NCBI GenBank assembly: GCA_044374195.1
Contig: JBILOY010000010.1
Span: forward strand, 32,348-96,347
DNA: 64,000 bases
Direction of reading: 5' to 3'
Origin: CAIKZY01 sp044374195
GTDB lineage: Bacteria > Actinomycetota > Actinomycetes > S36-B12
Both the position numbers and the translations under genes were made by a program. Below, piece by piece: positions 1 through 7,731 of the stretch. Under the pieces are notes generated by a model that had not been told where the DNA came from, ran no database searches, and saw only the letters and a program-made list of their open reading frames with translations. The stretch's first letter is position 1, and each line of letters opens with the position of its first letter.

Positions 1-492
1 GTGATCGTCGCTCCCCAGTTGATCACCTGGAACTCAGTGCTCTCGATACTCACGACGACTAACCCGGCGACCATTCCCACGGCCGTCACCGATGGCTCCG
101 GCACGATCTCCTACTCCGTCTCTCGTGTCGGTGACGCCGGATGCTCAGTTGCCACCCCATCGCAGCCCATCGTGTCCTTCATCGGCGTTGGTGACTGCGA
201 GGTCACGGCCAACGCATCCGCCACGTCGAATCACTCCGCTGCCAGCGCCCTACTCCTCCTCACCGTCAGCCTTCCTCCGCCACCGCTTCCCGATCCGGTG
301 TTCCAGGAGTTCGGCAAGCCCACTGTCGGCTCATGCGCGGCACTCGCTCCTGCGAGCCTCAACTGGGGCGGGGTCTCGCACGGCGGCTGGGGAGAGTCGT
401 GGTCGCAATGGATGCACGATGGAAAGGGCGGGGCAGTGTGCTCGCGGACTCTGGTCTACAGCCGCGAGCGCGAAGCCTGGTTCGTGGCCTAG
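1..492 (+). CDS. C-terminal part of a secreted surface protein (truncated by window edge)
   Basis: The reading frame is open from the first base and has no signal peptide, so this is very probably the 3' end of a longer gene. The visible 163 residues begin with a Thr/Ser/Val-rich segment resembling Ig-like or cadherin-like repeats (about 10-92, two Cys). A Pro-rich hinge follows (about 92-98), then a compact 60-residue terminal module with FGKP, LNWGG, GWGESWSQW and VC-RTL-YS motifs. The protein ending at 2661 carries the same terminal module, so it is probably a shared sorting or anchoring domain (inference). The enzyme or adhesin function of the missing part is unknown. Confidence 0.6.
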   Translation: MIVAPQLITWNSVLSILTTTNPATIPTAVTDGSGTISYSVSRVGDAGCSVATPSQPIVSFIGVGDCEVTANASATSNHSAASALLLLTVSLPPPPLPDPVFQEFGKPTVGSCAALAPASLNWGGVSHGGWGESWSQWMHDGKGGAVCSRTLVYSREREAWFVA

Positions 493-605
493 GCACATCG
501 CTCATCGGAGCTCACCTCGCTGTAACAAGGAATTCTCCTCGACGGACAAGCCCGAGTGGTTCTCCGCTTTCAGGGGAGCGTGAACTGCTGTGATGCGTCA
601 GCGGA

Positions 606-660
606 AATGACAAGGGCCCCCTGGATCACCGGGGCCCTGTGTTGTCCGCGAGGAAGGAGC
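606..660. repeat. Diverged third copy of the 95-bp trailer, reaching into a degenerate tRNA 3' end
   Basis: The segment contains AGGGCCCC...GGGGCCCT, a strong hairpin like the distal hairpin of the repeats at 1584-1678 and 2685-2779. It is followed by a stretch that resembles the bases around the 3' end of the tRNA-Leu gene at 2785-2868 (compare ccgcgaggaaggag with gcgcgaggggggag). It probably acts as a transcription terminator for the upstream surface-protein gene. The rest of 493-727 shows no gene. Confidence 0.45.
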
Positions 661-727
661 CATTCGCGGACGGGGGGCAATAATCATGATTCACTTAAGT
701 TCACACCTCACGGAATTGGAGTCAGGC

Positions 728-1459
728 ATGCGAATCTCTCGCGCCCTCACGCTGACAGCCGCAGCCGTAGCCGTAGCAACCGGACTCACGTTGACTGCAG
801 CGCCTGCGCACGCCGCTTCGCTCTCACCGGCAACGGTTGCCGACGCCTACTCGGTAATGCTCAACCCGACGCAGGCGAAACTCGTTGGCATCGGCAACCA
901 ACGGGCCTCGAACTTCGGGGTATCAAGTTCAACCATGGGAACGCCCGACGCACCTTGGCTATGTGATCTCACGGGTGATGCCGAGATCAAGGGCAAGGCC
1001 GCCGAAAATCTCGTGTCTTCCGAGGTGCTCAGCCTCAGCAGCAAAAACGTCTTCATGATCGCGCAGGAGATCCACTGGTACGCGAACGAGAAGCAGGCGA
1101 AGAAGGCCTACGACGGACTCGTGTTGAAGATCAAGAGCTGCGAAGGCCAGCACACACCTGCCTGCTCCGGGCAGGAAGGGTCAGACGTAACCATCACGAC
1201 GAAGCTCACCAATGGAACGAAGAAGGCCAAGGATGGCGACGCGTTCTTGTGGGTCAACTCCGAGACGATCCTCAGTGACCCGGCCACGAACTTCGCCGAC
1301 CACGAATACACGACCGTTCGCCTATTCGGGAACTTCATTCAGATTGTGGAACTGGAGACGGACGGCAACAACGTGCAGCCGTTGACCAAGAAGCAGATTG
1401 CGGCTACCGACCTGCTCACTGATTCACTCGGCGATGCCTGGCAGGCGAAATTCATGTAG
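728..1459 (+). CDS. Exported protein, possibly PknH-sensor-like
   Basis: The start is taken at the ATG at 728, which has GGAG about 7 bases upstream and opens directly into a Sec signal peptide (RIS, hydrophobic Ala/Thr/Leu core, AHA-A cleavage near residue 29). An upstream in-frame ATG at 686 would only add hydrophilic residues. The mature part of about 215 residues has Cys in WLCDL, KSCEG and ACSGQ and ends WQAKFM. Size, single-domain layout and Cys pattern recall the extracytoplasmic sensor domain found at the end of PknH and in mycobacterial lipoproteins, but this match is weak. No lipobox or membrane anchor is visible. It sits between two surface-protein genes in the tRNA-Leu patch. Confidence 0.6.
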   Translation: MRISRALTLTAAAVAVATGLTLTAAPAHAASLSPATVADAYSVMLNPTQAKLVGIGNQRASNFGVSSSTMGTPDAPWLCDLTGDAEIKGKAAENLVSSEVLSLSSKNVFMIAQEIHWYANEKQAKKAYDGLVLKIKSCEGQHTPACSGQEGSDVTITTKLTNGTKKAKDGDAFLWVNSETILSDPATNFADHEYTTVRLFGNFIQIVELETDGNNVQPLTKKQIAATDLLTDSLGDAWQAKFM

Positions 1460-1499
1460 TCCGACACGCAAGTCGAGGGGGCCGGGATCTTGAATTCGG

Positions 1500-1568
1500 G
1501 TGCCTGAGGACATCGCCATCGCAGAGGACGACGACTACATCTACCTGCGCGTCCCGCTCGAGGATTAG
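1500..1568 (+). pseudogene. Possible orphan C-terminal coding fragment
   Basis: From 1500 the frame reads 22 residues (VPEDIAIAEDDDYIY then LRVPLED) and ends in TAG at 1568. The composition is that of a real protein end, acidic with alternating hydrophobics, but no start region or ribosome-binding site precedes it. It may be the remnant of a gene lost by rearrangement between repeats. It is too short to identify. Confidence 0.2.
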
Positions 1569-1583
1569 CACCAGCGTTGGCGC

Positions 1584-1678
1584 CGAAACGTCAGCAGCCC
1601 GTACCCCTCATCGAGGAGTGCGGGCTGCTTCGTGTTGCACGGAGAAATGACGAAGGCTCCGGGATCGCCGGGGCCCTG
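1584..1678. repeat. 95-bp direct repeat, copy A
   Basis: The copy is identical to 2685-2779 except for two positions. It holds two inverted repeats: GCAGCCCG...CGGGCTGC, and a GC-rich GGCTCCGGG...CCGGGGCC hairpin. There is no U-tract. The position after a gene fits a terminator module that was duplicated together with a surface-protein gene (inference). Confidence 0.8.
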
Positions 1679-1833
1679 CTGCCAAAATCGGTCCAGGCTC
1701 ACGTTTTATGATGTTGACACGGCACTGAAGTTCTTGGGAAGTTGTTGAAAAAGTTGTGCATTAACGCGATAGTTGCTGCGCATTGGACTTGTGCCCTGTC
1801 TGCGGACACGTGAGGGCCGGATGAAGGAGTCAA

Positions 1834-2661
1834 GTGTCCACTACTAAGGGCGCCCTCGTGCTCTCGTTTTCTCTCGTGGTCGCATTAGTCGGCATTGTGA
1901 TCGCCACTCCGGCGCACGCATCAAGTTTGCTCTTCTCGAACACAACCACCGCCGATGGACTCGGCAACAATGGCGTCCGTGGGGTGCAGGCAGTTGGCAG
2001 CAGCGTGTACGCCGCCACCAACGGTGGCCTGAGCATCTCCACCGACGGAGGCGCGACCTTCACCAACAGAACAACCATCGATGGACTCGGCAACAATGGC
2101 GTCCGCGGGGTGCAGGCAGTTGGCACCACCGTATACGCCGCCACCACCGGTGGCCTGAGCATCTCCACCGACGGAGGCGCGACCTTCACCAACAGAACTA
2201 CCGCCAATGGACTCGTCAACAACACTGTCAACGGGGTGTTCGCAGTTGGCAGCAGCGTGTACGCCGCCACCTCTGGTGGCCTGAGCATCACCACCGACGG
2301 AGGCGCGAGCTTCACCAACTACACCACCACCGATGGACTCGGCAACAACATCGTCTACGGGATGTACGTAGTTGGCAGCACCGCATACGCCGCCACCGCT
2401 GGTGGGTTGAGCATCAGCGGCGCTATTGGCCCAGCCACAGATGACCAATCATCCGGCCCTCCGCCCATATTGCAGCAGTTTGGTAAGCCGGCATCAGGCA
2501 CCTGCAACGACGCCGCTTCTCTTTCGCTCAACTGGTCCGGTGTGCCAGGCAATGGCTGGGTGGAGTCTTGGGCCCAGTGGCCGAACAGTGGCAACGGTGG
2601 TTTCGTGTGCACCCGCACACTCATCTACAGCACCACGCAAGCGAAGTGGATTGTCGGCTAG
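1834..2661 (+). CDS. Secreted repeat protein with propeller-like repeats and shared C-terminal module
   Basis: A GTG start preceded by AAGGAG (1824-1829) opens a signal peptide (about 1-29, ending AHA-S). Four tandem units with a 42-residue period follow, each of the type DGLGNN-V-GV-AVG-S-VYAAT-GGLSISTDGG, like two-component-regulator-propeller or BNR beta-propeller blades; four units alone would not close a propeller. A short linker leads to a 64-residue terminal module (FGKP-SGTC, LNWSG, WVESWAQW, VCTRTLIYS) shared with the protein ending at 492. There is no LPXTG motif or membrane anchor, so the module may be the surface-retention signal (inference). The repeats are almost identical in DNA, implying recent expansion. 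Confidence 0.75.
   Translation: MSTTKGALVLSFSLVVALVGIVIATPAHASSLLFSNTTTADGLGNNGVRGVQAVGSSVYAATNGGLSISTDGGATFTNRTTIDGLGNNGVRGVQAVGTTVYAATTGGLSISTDGGATFTNRTTANGLVNNTVNGVFAVGSSVYAATSGGLSITTDGGASFTNYTTTDGLGNNIVYGMYVVGSTAYAATAGGLSISGAIGPATDDQSSGPPPILQQFGKPASGTCNDAASLSLNWSGVPGNGWVESWAQWPNSGNGGFVCTRTLIYSTTQAKWIVG
1954..2430 (+). repeat. 126-bp in-frame tandem repeats (about 3.8 units)
   Basis: Units begin at 1954, 2080, 2206 and 2332, exactly 126 bp apart, each starting (G/A)ATGGACTCG. Units 1 and 2 are nearly identical in DNA, units 3 and 4 are more diverged, and the last is partial. The period is a multiple of three, so copy-number change keeps the frame of the surface protein. Confidence 0.9.
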
Positions 2662-2684
2662 ATCCAGTTCACCGGTGCGACCAG

Positions 2685-2779
2685 CGAAACGTCAGCAGCC
2701 CGTACCCCTCATCGAGGAGTGCGGGCTGCTTCGTGTTGCACGGGGAAATGACGAAGGCCCCGGGATCGCCGGGGCCCTG
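2685..2779. repeat. 95-bp direct repeat, copy B, with tRNA-proximal hairpin
   Basis: Second copy of 1584-1678 (two differences). On the plus strand it trails the repeat-protein gene. On the minus strand its GGGCCCC...GGGGCC hairpin lies only about 6 bases past the tRNA-Leu 3' end, so it probably terminates transcription from both sides. Confidence 0.8.
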
Positions 2780-2784
2780 TCTTG

Positions 2785-2868
2785 TGCGCGAGGGGGGAGT
2801 TGAACCCCCACACCCTTTCGAGTACACGGACCTGAACCGTGCGCGTCTGCCTATTCCGCCACTCGCGC
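2785..2868 (-). tRNA. tRNA-Leu (CAG)
   Basis: Read on the minus strand, the acceptor stem GCGCGAG/CTCGCGC pairs perfectly, the anticodon loop TTCAGGT gives anticodon CAG between ACGG and CCGT, and a long variable arm (class II) is present. The T arm GGGGGTTCAACTCCCCC is intact and the discriminator is A, as expected for Leu. No CCA is encoded. The accessory gene patch abuts its 3' end, as is common for tRNA integration hot spots. Confidence 0.95.
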
Positions 2869-2936
2869 TTGCCTGTTGTCTCCAAGGCCCGTGAAGGCTA
2901 CCACCCAGGGAAATGGCTCCGCCAATGCCGATCTGG

Positions 2937-3614
2937 TCAGGAGACGTTGACTCGCCGGAACACCACGGCGAGCACGATGAGACCCACGGGAAGCCAGGTC
3001 GAGATGGGGTAGGAGAAGAGCGATACAACCCCGATCAGCAGGAAGAAGCCCGCGTAGACCCATGCCTTGAGCTGACCTCGCTCATCGGCGGGATTGCTGT
3101 CGTCCAAAAGGGCTGGACGCCGGCGAGCGTGACGGCCGATCAAGCCACCCACTGCACTGATCGCCGCCAGGGTGCCCCAATAGAAGAGACCAACGCCCGC
3201 CTGATCGCTCACCACATCGGCGCTGCCGAAGACCAGTGAGACGCCGTACATCGTGGTGGGCCAAGGGAGCAGGGCAATGAGAAGCAGCCAGACCAGGTTG
3301 AGCCAGAAGACAGTCGAGTCGTAGCCCCGCATGTGATTGAGGATCCGGTTATGGGCCAGCCACATGACGCCCACGATCAAGAAGGTGAAGCAGAACGAGC
3401 CGATCTGGCCACCGTTATCGGTGATGACCGTCCACACGCTCTCACTCGAAGAATCCCGGCGAATCCCCACAATGGAGAGCACGTTGACCGTCATCGCGAC
3501 CGCCACGATGGCGTCGCTCATGTTGATCAGACGATCGAAGGCACGACCCGTGCTGATTCCGGCCTTGACGTCGACCTGCTTCTGCTCGCGCTCGCTCAAC
3601 GCCTCGGATTCCAT
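2937..3614 (-). CDS. TMEM175-family (DUF1211) membrane protein
   Basis: The 225-residue protein has a charged N-terminus and then RLINMSDAIVAVAMTVNVL (about 28-46), a variant of the R-x(3)-FSD signature of TMEM175 potassium channels. Further membrane segments lie at about 70-92, 102-125, 140-158 and 185-220. Bacterial members are K+-selective leak channels of the plasma membrane. In this copy the usual Phe before Ser-Asp is Met, so gating or selectivity may differ. It is a single gene downstream of tRNA-Leu on the same strand, separated from it by about 70 bp. Family assignment is fairly firm; ion specificity is inference. Confidence 0.75.
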   Translation of the reverse strand: MESEALSEREQKQVDVKAGISTGRAFDRLINMSDAIVAVAMTVNVLSIVGIRRDSSSESVWTVITDNGGQIGSFCFTFLIVGVMWLAHNRILNHMRGYDSTVFWLNLVWLLLIALLPWPTTMYGVSLVFGSADVVSDQAGVGLFYWGTLAAISAVGGLIGRHARRRPALLDDSNPADERGQLKAWVYAGFFLLIGVVSLFSYPISTWLPVGLIVLAVVFRRVNVS

Positions 3615-3783
3615 GTCCGAGTTCTAGCAGCCTGAGCAAGTAGCGGCAATCACCGCGGACTGCGGCTTTCCTGCGGTGCGGGAGAGTGATGGCCACGCCT
3701 TCGCGGGTTAGCATCGAGGCTCAGGGATTCACGCTTATATGGGTGCATCTCCCGCTCGGTCAGATACGTCGTCACTCGGAGGC

Positions 3784-4476
3784 ATGGTGGGCCTGCTGGA
3801 ACGGTTCGAGGATTCCCTCGACCGCATCGTCAACGGGGCCTTTGCGCGCGCATTCAAGGCTGAGGTTCAGCCGGTCGAGATCGCCTCGGCGCTGCAGCGA
3901 GAGATCGATGATCGAGCCGCGGTTGTCGACCGCGATCGCACCGTGATCCCGAACGTGTTCATCATCGAGCTCTCTGATCATGACTACAAGCGACTGTCCG
4001 TGTTCAAGGACGCCCTGCAGGTCGAGCTCTCCACGCTCGTCACCGATTACGGCCGCGAGCAGCGCTACACCCTGCTCGGCCCCGTTTCAGTCACCCTCGG
4101 CGCCGATGACGAGCTCGACACTGGCATCTTCCGCGTGCGAAGCGAGGCACGGGCCGAGGTCAGTGCAGCAGTGAGTGGCTCCTCAGCCGAGGCGGCCGGT
4201 GATACGCATCCGCGCCTGGTCATCGGTGGCACGGCATACCCACTGGTGCGTGCTGTCACGCGCATCGGTCGCGGCAGCGACTCAGACATCCGCATCGATG
4301 ACCCTGGCGCATCGCGTAATCACTGCGAGATCGTCATGGGTGATCCCGTTGTCGTCCGCGATCTCAAGTCGACTAACGGCACCATGGCGGGCGGCGAGAA
4401 AATCACTGAGATGGCGCTTGTCGATGGCACTGCGATTTCCATCGGATCGACAACGCTGGTCTACCGGAACGGCTGA
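3784..4476 (+). CDS. fhaA: FhaA: DUF3662 and FHA domain protein
   Basis: The N-terminal DUF3662 domain (about 1-120, MVGLLERFEDSLDRIVNGAF) is followed by a linker and a C-terminal FHA domain with IGRGSDSDI, SRNH and STNGT, the phosphothreonine-binding residues. FhaA binds phosphorylated partners of PknB and, in mycobacteria, the MurJ pseudokinase domain, linking kinase signalling to lipid II flipping. The start at 3784 follows the usual FhaA N-terminus; an in-frame ATG at 3739 would add 15 residues, and neither has well-spaced Shine-Dalgarno support. It is the first gene of the fhaA-fhaB-pstP-rodA-pbpA-pknB operon. Confidence 0.9.
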   Translation: MVGLLERFEDSLDRIVNGAFARAFKAEVQPVEIASALQREIDDRAAVVDRDRTVIPNVFIIELSDHDYKRLSVFKDALQVELSTLVTDYGREQRYTLLGPVSVTLGADDELDTGIFRVRSEARAEVSAAVSGSSAEAAGDTHPRLVIGGTAYPLVRAVTRIGRGSDSDIRIDDPGASRNHCEIVMGDPVVVRDLKSTNGTMAGGEKITEMALVDGTAISIGSTTLVYRNG

Positions 4477-4478
4477 TC

Positions 4479-4973
4479 GTGTCCGAGCTCGCGCTCACCC
4501 TCATCCGCCTCGGCTTCCTCGCGCTGCTGTGGGCATTCGTGCTGATCACCGTGTTTGTCCTGCGCCGTGATCTCAAGCAGCCCGCTGATGCACGACCCAT
4601 GGCCACCCGCTCGTCTCGGGGAGCAAAGCTGCCGAAGGCACCTCGCGCCGAGAAGGTGAAGGCGCCCAGGGCCTCGAAGGTCAAGGGCACCAAACTGGTA
4701 GTTACCGAAGGCCCGCTCGCCGGCACAGTGGTTCCGCTTGATGGTGCGCAGGTCACCATCGGTCGTGCACCTGATTCGACGATCGTGATCGACGATGACT
4801 ACGCCTCAAGTCGTCATGCACGCGTGTACTCCTCTGAGGGCACCTGGGTAGTCGAGGATCTCGGCTCCACCAATGGCACCTGGATCGAGCGCACGCGCAT
4901 CACCACGCCCACGGTTCTCCCGGTCGGCGCACCGTTGCGTGTTGGCCGCACAACCTTGCAACTGCAGAAGTAG
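4479..4973 (+). CDS. fhaB: FhaB (FipA): membrane-anchored FHA protein
   Basis: The GTG start lies two bases after fhaA. One N-terminal membrane helix (about 7-28), a basic Lys/Pro/Ala linker (about 33-70) and a single FHA domain follow, with TIGRAPDSTIVI, SSRHARV and GSTNGT. The Thr in the GRAPDST segment corresponds to the region phosphorylated by PknA/PknB in mycobacterial FipA, which helps bridge FtsZ and FtsQ under stress (family knowledge). Length (164) is typical. Confidence 0.9.
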   Translation: MSELALTLIRLGFLALLWAFVLITVFVLRRDLKQPADARPMATRSSRGAKLPKAPRAEKVKAPRASKVKGTKLVVTEGPLAGTVVPLDGAQVTIGRAPDSTIVIDDDYASSRHARVYSSEGTWVVEDLGSTNGTWIERTRITTPTVLPVGAPLRVGRTTLQLQK

Positions 4974-4978
4974 CTGCC

Positions 4979-6346
4979 ATGACACTTCAGTTGCGTTACG
5001 CCGCCAAGAGCGATGTTGGCCTGGTGCGCCAGGGCAATGAAGATTCTGGCTACGCCGGTCCACGTTTGCTGATGGTGGCCGATGGCATGGGTGGGCATGC
5101 AGCCGGTGAACTCGCATCAGCGACCGCAGTTGCCATCGTCGCCGATCTCGATGTGCACCCCCCGTCAGATGCTGAGGTGCTCTCCGAGCTGTCAACATCC
5201 ATCGAAGACGCTGGTGATTCGATCGGTGCCACGATCGACAGTGACCCCGAACTTGCCGGAATGGGCACCACCGTGACAGGCGTCTTCTGGCTAGACGGAC
5301 GCCTGGCGATCGTGCACGTCGGTGACTCCCGCGCTTACCTGCTGCGCGATGGCGAGCTGCTTCAACTCACTCATGATCACACCTATGTGCAGACCCTTGT
5401 CGATGCAGGGCGCATCACCGAGGACGAAGCTGCGATACACCCGCGCCGTTCACTGCTCATGCGCGCACTCGATGGCGTCAATCCTGTTGAGGCTGATCTC
5501 TCCATTCGTGAGGCTCGCGTGGGCGATCGGTTGTTGCTGTGCACTGATGGCCTCTCCGGTGTGATGAGCGCCGAAGAGATTCAGGCGCGGCTGCGCGATG
5601 GTGATCCCACCGGTGCTGTGACCCGACTGGTCGACTTCGCGCTCGAGCGCGGAGCGCCCGACAACGTGACAGTCGTGGTTGCCGACGTGATCGAGGTTGC
5701 GGACTCCGAGGCAACTACAGCCGTCACCGCTGCTGCTCGAGTTGTTGTCGGCGCCGCGGGCGAACCACGCGTGCGCTTTCGACTGCCGCATGTGCGTTTC
5801 CCGGATGATGCGCAGCCTGACCCGGATCGCCCCGACGCTCCGCCGCCCGTCGAAGGTGGACCTCCCACGGCTGAGCAGCCGCTGATCGACTCAGCACTGA
5901 TCGTGCCTGCCGCCGAGACTGCTCGGCGAACAGCAGCGCGTGATGCGGTCGATGCCGAGGTCTCACGCATCAAGCGGCGCCGCCGGGTGATCGTGTGGTC
6001 AATCGTCGTCGTTCTGATCCTGGCGATCGCTGGCGCTCTCATCGCCACACGTGCCTGGATCAACACCCAGTGGTACGTGGCAGTCAATGGCAGCGCGGGC
6101 ACCGGCAGTATCGCGATCTACAACGGCGTGCCTGGTTCACTCCTCGGCGTCAATCTCGCGTCGCTCGATACCGAATCGACAGTGACCGTGGGCGAACTTC
6201 CGCTCTTCGACCAAGAACTCGTGAGCAAGGGCATCCCCGCCGCCAGCCAGGCAGATGCCCAGCGCATCGTCACCGAGCTTGCCGCGCGCGCCACGGCCTG
6301 CAAGGCGATCTTCCCGCCCGCGGGTTGTCCAGGAGCCACCACGTGA
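4979..6346 (+). CDS. pstP: PstP: membrane PP2C Ser/Thr phosphatase
   Basis: The PP2C catalytic domain (about 4-240) shows the metal-binding motifs DGMGGH (35-40), VGDSRAY (114-120), CTDG (188-191) and PDNVT (227-231). A Pro/Asp-rich juxtamembrane linker (260-330), a basic stop-transfer sequence and a membrane helix (337-357) follow, then a roughly 95-residue extracytoplasmic domain with two Cys near the end. It removes phosphate from PknB and its substrates. It starts 5 bases after fhaB, and its TGA overlaps the GTG of rodA, so translation is coupled. Confidence 0.93.
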   Translation: MTLQLRYAAKSDVGLVRQGNEDSGYAGPRLLMVADGMGGHAAGELASATAVAIVADLDVHPPSDAEVLSELSTSIEDAGDSIGATIDSDPELAGMGTTVTGVFWLDGRLAIVHVGDSRAYLLRDGELLQLTHDHTYVQTLVDAGRITEDEAAIHPRRSLLMRALDGVNPVEADLSIREARVGDRLLLCTDGLSGVMSAEEIQARLRDGDPTGAVTRLVDFALERGAPDNVTVVVADVIEVADSEATTAVTAAARVVVGAAGEPRVRFRLPHVRFPDDAQPDPDRPDAPPPVEGGPPTAEQPLIDSALIVPAAETARRTAARDAVDAEVSRIKRRRRVIVWSIVVVLILAIAGALIATRAWINTQWYVAVNGSAGTGSIAIYNGVPGSLLGVNLASLDTESTVTVGELPLFDQELVSKGIPAASQADAQRIVTELAARATACKAIFPPAGCPGATT

Positions 6347-7731
6347 GCATTCCTGCCTTCAGGCAGCCCACGCGTCGCGGAGTTGAGCTTCTCCTGCTCG
6401 TGTTCGCGTGGCTCATCGGTGTGCTGGGCGTGCTGCAGATCGGCTGGGCTACCGGCGAGGGCACTCCGTCGCGGTTGTGGATCACCATCGCCGTAGTGGG
6501 AGCCCTCGCTCTCGCTATGCACATCACCGTCCGGTTTACCGCTCCGTACGCCGACCCGATCATGCTGCCGATCACCACACTGCTGACGATTCTCGGCCTC
6601 GTGATGATCTATCGCATTGACGTCTCGGCAGCGCAACGTGCGATTCGCAATGACGCGCCTCTGCCGACGCCTGACGTGTATGCGCAGTTGACCTGGTTCG
6701 CGATTGCCGTGGTGCTGTTCATTGCCGTGCTGGTGCTCGTGCGTGATCATCGGCGCCTGCAGCGCTATACCTATACCTTCGGCCTGATCGGCATCGTGCT
6801 GCTCGTGCTGCCATTAGCGCCGGTGATCGGAACCACGGTTAACGGCGCCACCTTGTGGGTGCGCATGTTCGGCCTGTCATTCCAGCCCGGTGAGCTCGCG
6901 AAGATCTTGCTGACAATCTTCTTCGCTGGGTACCTCGTCGTGAAGCGTGACTCACTCGCGCTCGTGCGCTCAAAGTTCCTCGGCCTTGGATTTCCGCGCC
7001 CGAAGGATCTCGGCCCTTTGCTCATCGCGTGGCTCATCTCGCTCGCGGTTCTCGTCTTCGAGAACGATCTGGGCACGTCAATGCTGTTCTTCGGCCTGTT
7101 CGTCTCAATGCTCTACATCGCTACCCAGCGTCGCTCGTGGCTGGTGCTCGGCGCTGGTCTTTTTGTCATCGGCGCCGCTCTGTCGTACATGTTCTTCGGG
7201 CACGTGCGATTGCGCGTGCAGATCTGGCTCGACCCGTGGGCGTATGCGCAGGACTCCGGCTACCAGATCGTGCAGAGCCTGTTCGGCTTCGCCAATGGCG
7301 GCCTGCTCGGTGCGGGCCTCGGCCAGGGTTTCCCGAATCTGGTGCCCTTTGCCAATACCGACTTCATCGTCGCCGCCCTAGGCGAGGAGATCGGCCTGAC
7401 CGGCCTGATCGCAATGCTGCTGATGTACGGAATCCTGATTGAGCGCGGCCTGCGCACTGCGATCTCGGTGCGCGACTCCTTCGGCAAGCTACTGGCTGCG
7501 GGTCTGTCGATCACCTTGGCGCTGCAACTGTTCGTGATCGTCGGCGGTGTTACCAAACTGATCCCGCTGACTGGCCTGACGACACCATTCCTCTCGTACG
7601 GTGGCTCGTCGCTGATTGCGAACTTCATCATCATCGGCCTGCTACTGCGCATCAGTGATCGCGCCCGTCGACCTGACGTCGACGGCCCCTCGGTCGATGA
7701 GGCACTCACCCAAGTGGTGAGAAGGCCGTGA
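6343..7731 (+). CDS. rodA: RodA/FtsW-family peptidoglycan polymerase
   Basis: SEDS-family polytopic glycosyltransferase (462 residues, about 10 membrane segments) that polymerises lipid II with its partner class B PBP. The start is the GTG at 6343 overlapping the pstP stop, with AGGAG at 6331-6335; the frame extends far upstream but that part is only antisense-like shadow. Family signatures include NGATLWVRMFGLSFQPGE, FENDLGTSM, the loop GYQIVQSLFGFANGG, and PFLSYGGSS near the C-terminus. The pairing with pbpA immediately downstream points to RodA (elongation) rather than FtsW. Confidence 0.92.
   Translation: MSIPAFRQPTRRGVELLLLVFAWLIGVLGVLQIGWATGEGTPSRLWITIAVVGALALAMHITVRFTAPYADPIMLPITTLLTILGLVMIYRIDVSAAQRAIRNDAPLPTPDVYAQLTWFAIAVVLFIAVLVLVRDHRRLQRYTYTFGLIGIVLLVLPLAPVIGTTVNGATLWVRMFGLSFQPGELAKILLTIFFAGYLVVKRDSLALVRSKFLGLGFPRPKDLGPLLIAWLISLAVLVFENDLGTSMLFFGLFVSMLYIATQRRSWLVLGAGLFVIGAALSYMFFGHVRLRVQIWLDPWAYAQDSGYQIVQSLFGFANGGLLGAGLGQGFPNLVPFANTDFIVAALGEEIGLTGLIAMLLMYGILIERGLRTAISVRDSFGKLLAAGLSITLALQLFVIVGGVTKLIPLTGLTTPFLSYGGSSLIANFIIIGLLLRISDRARRPDVDGPSVDEALTQVVRRP

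Larger units (their letters stand above)
1460..1833. other. Intergenic stretch with gene remnant and repeat copy A
   Basis: No complete gene is visible. The stretch holds a short acidic reading frame at 1500-1568 that looks like an orphan C-terminus and a 95-bp repeat at 1584-1678. A more AT-rich stretch at 1705-1800 follows, which probably contains the promoter of the gene starting at 1834; no confident -35/-10 pair could be picked. Confidence 0.5.

Noticed and set aside
5995..6342. N-terminal extension of RodA inside pstP
   Set aside because: The region codes for the PstP membrane helix and outer domain in another frame; the GTG at 6343 with AGGAG is the natural start.
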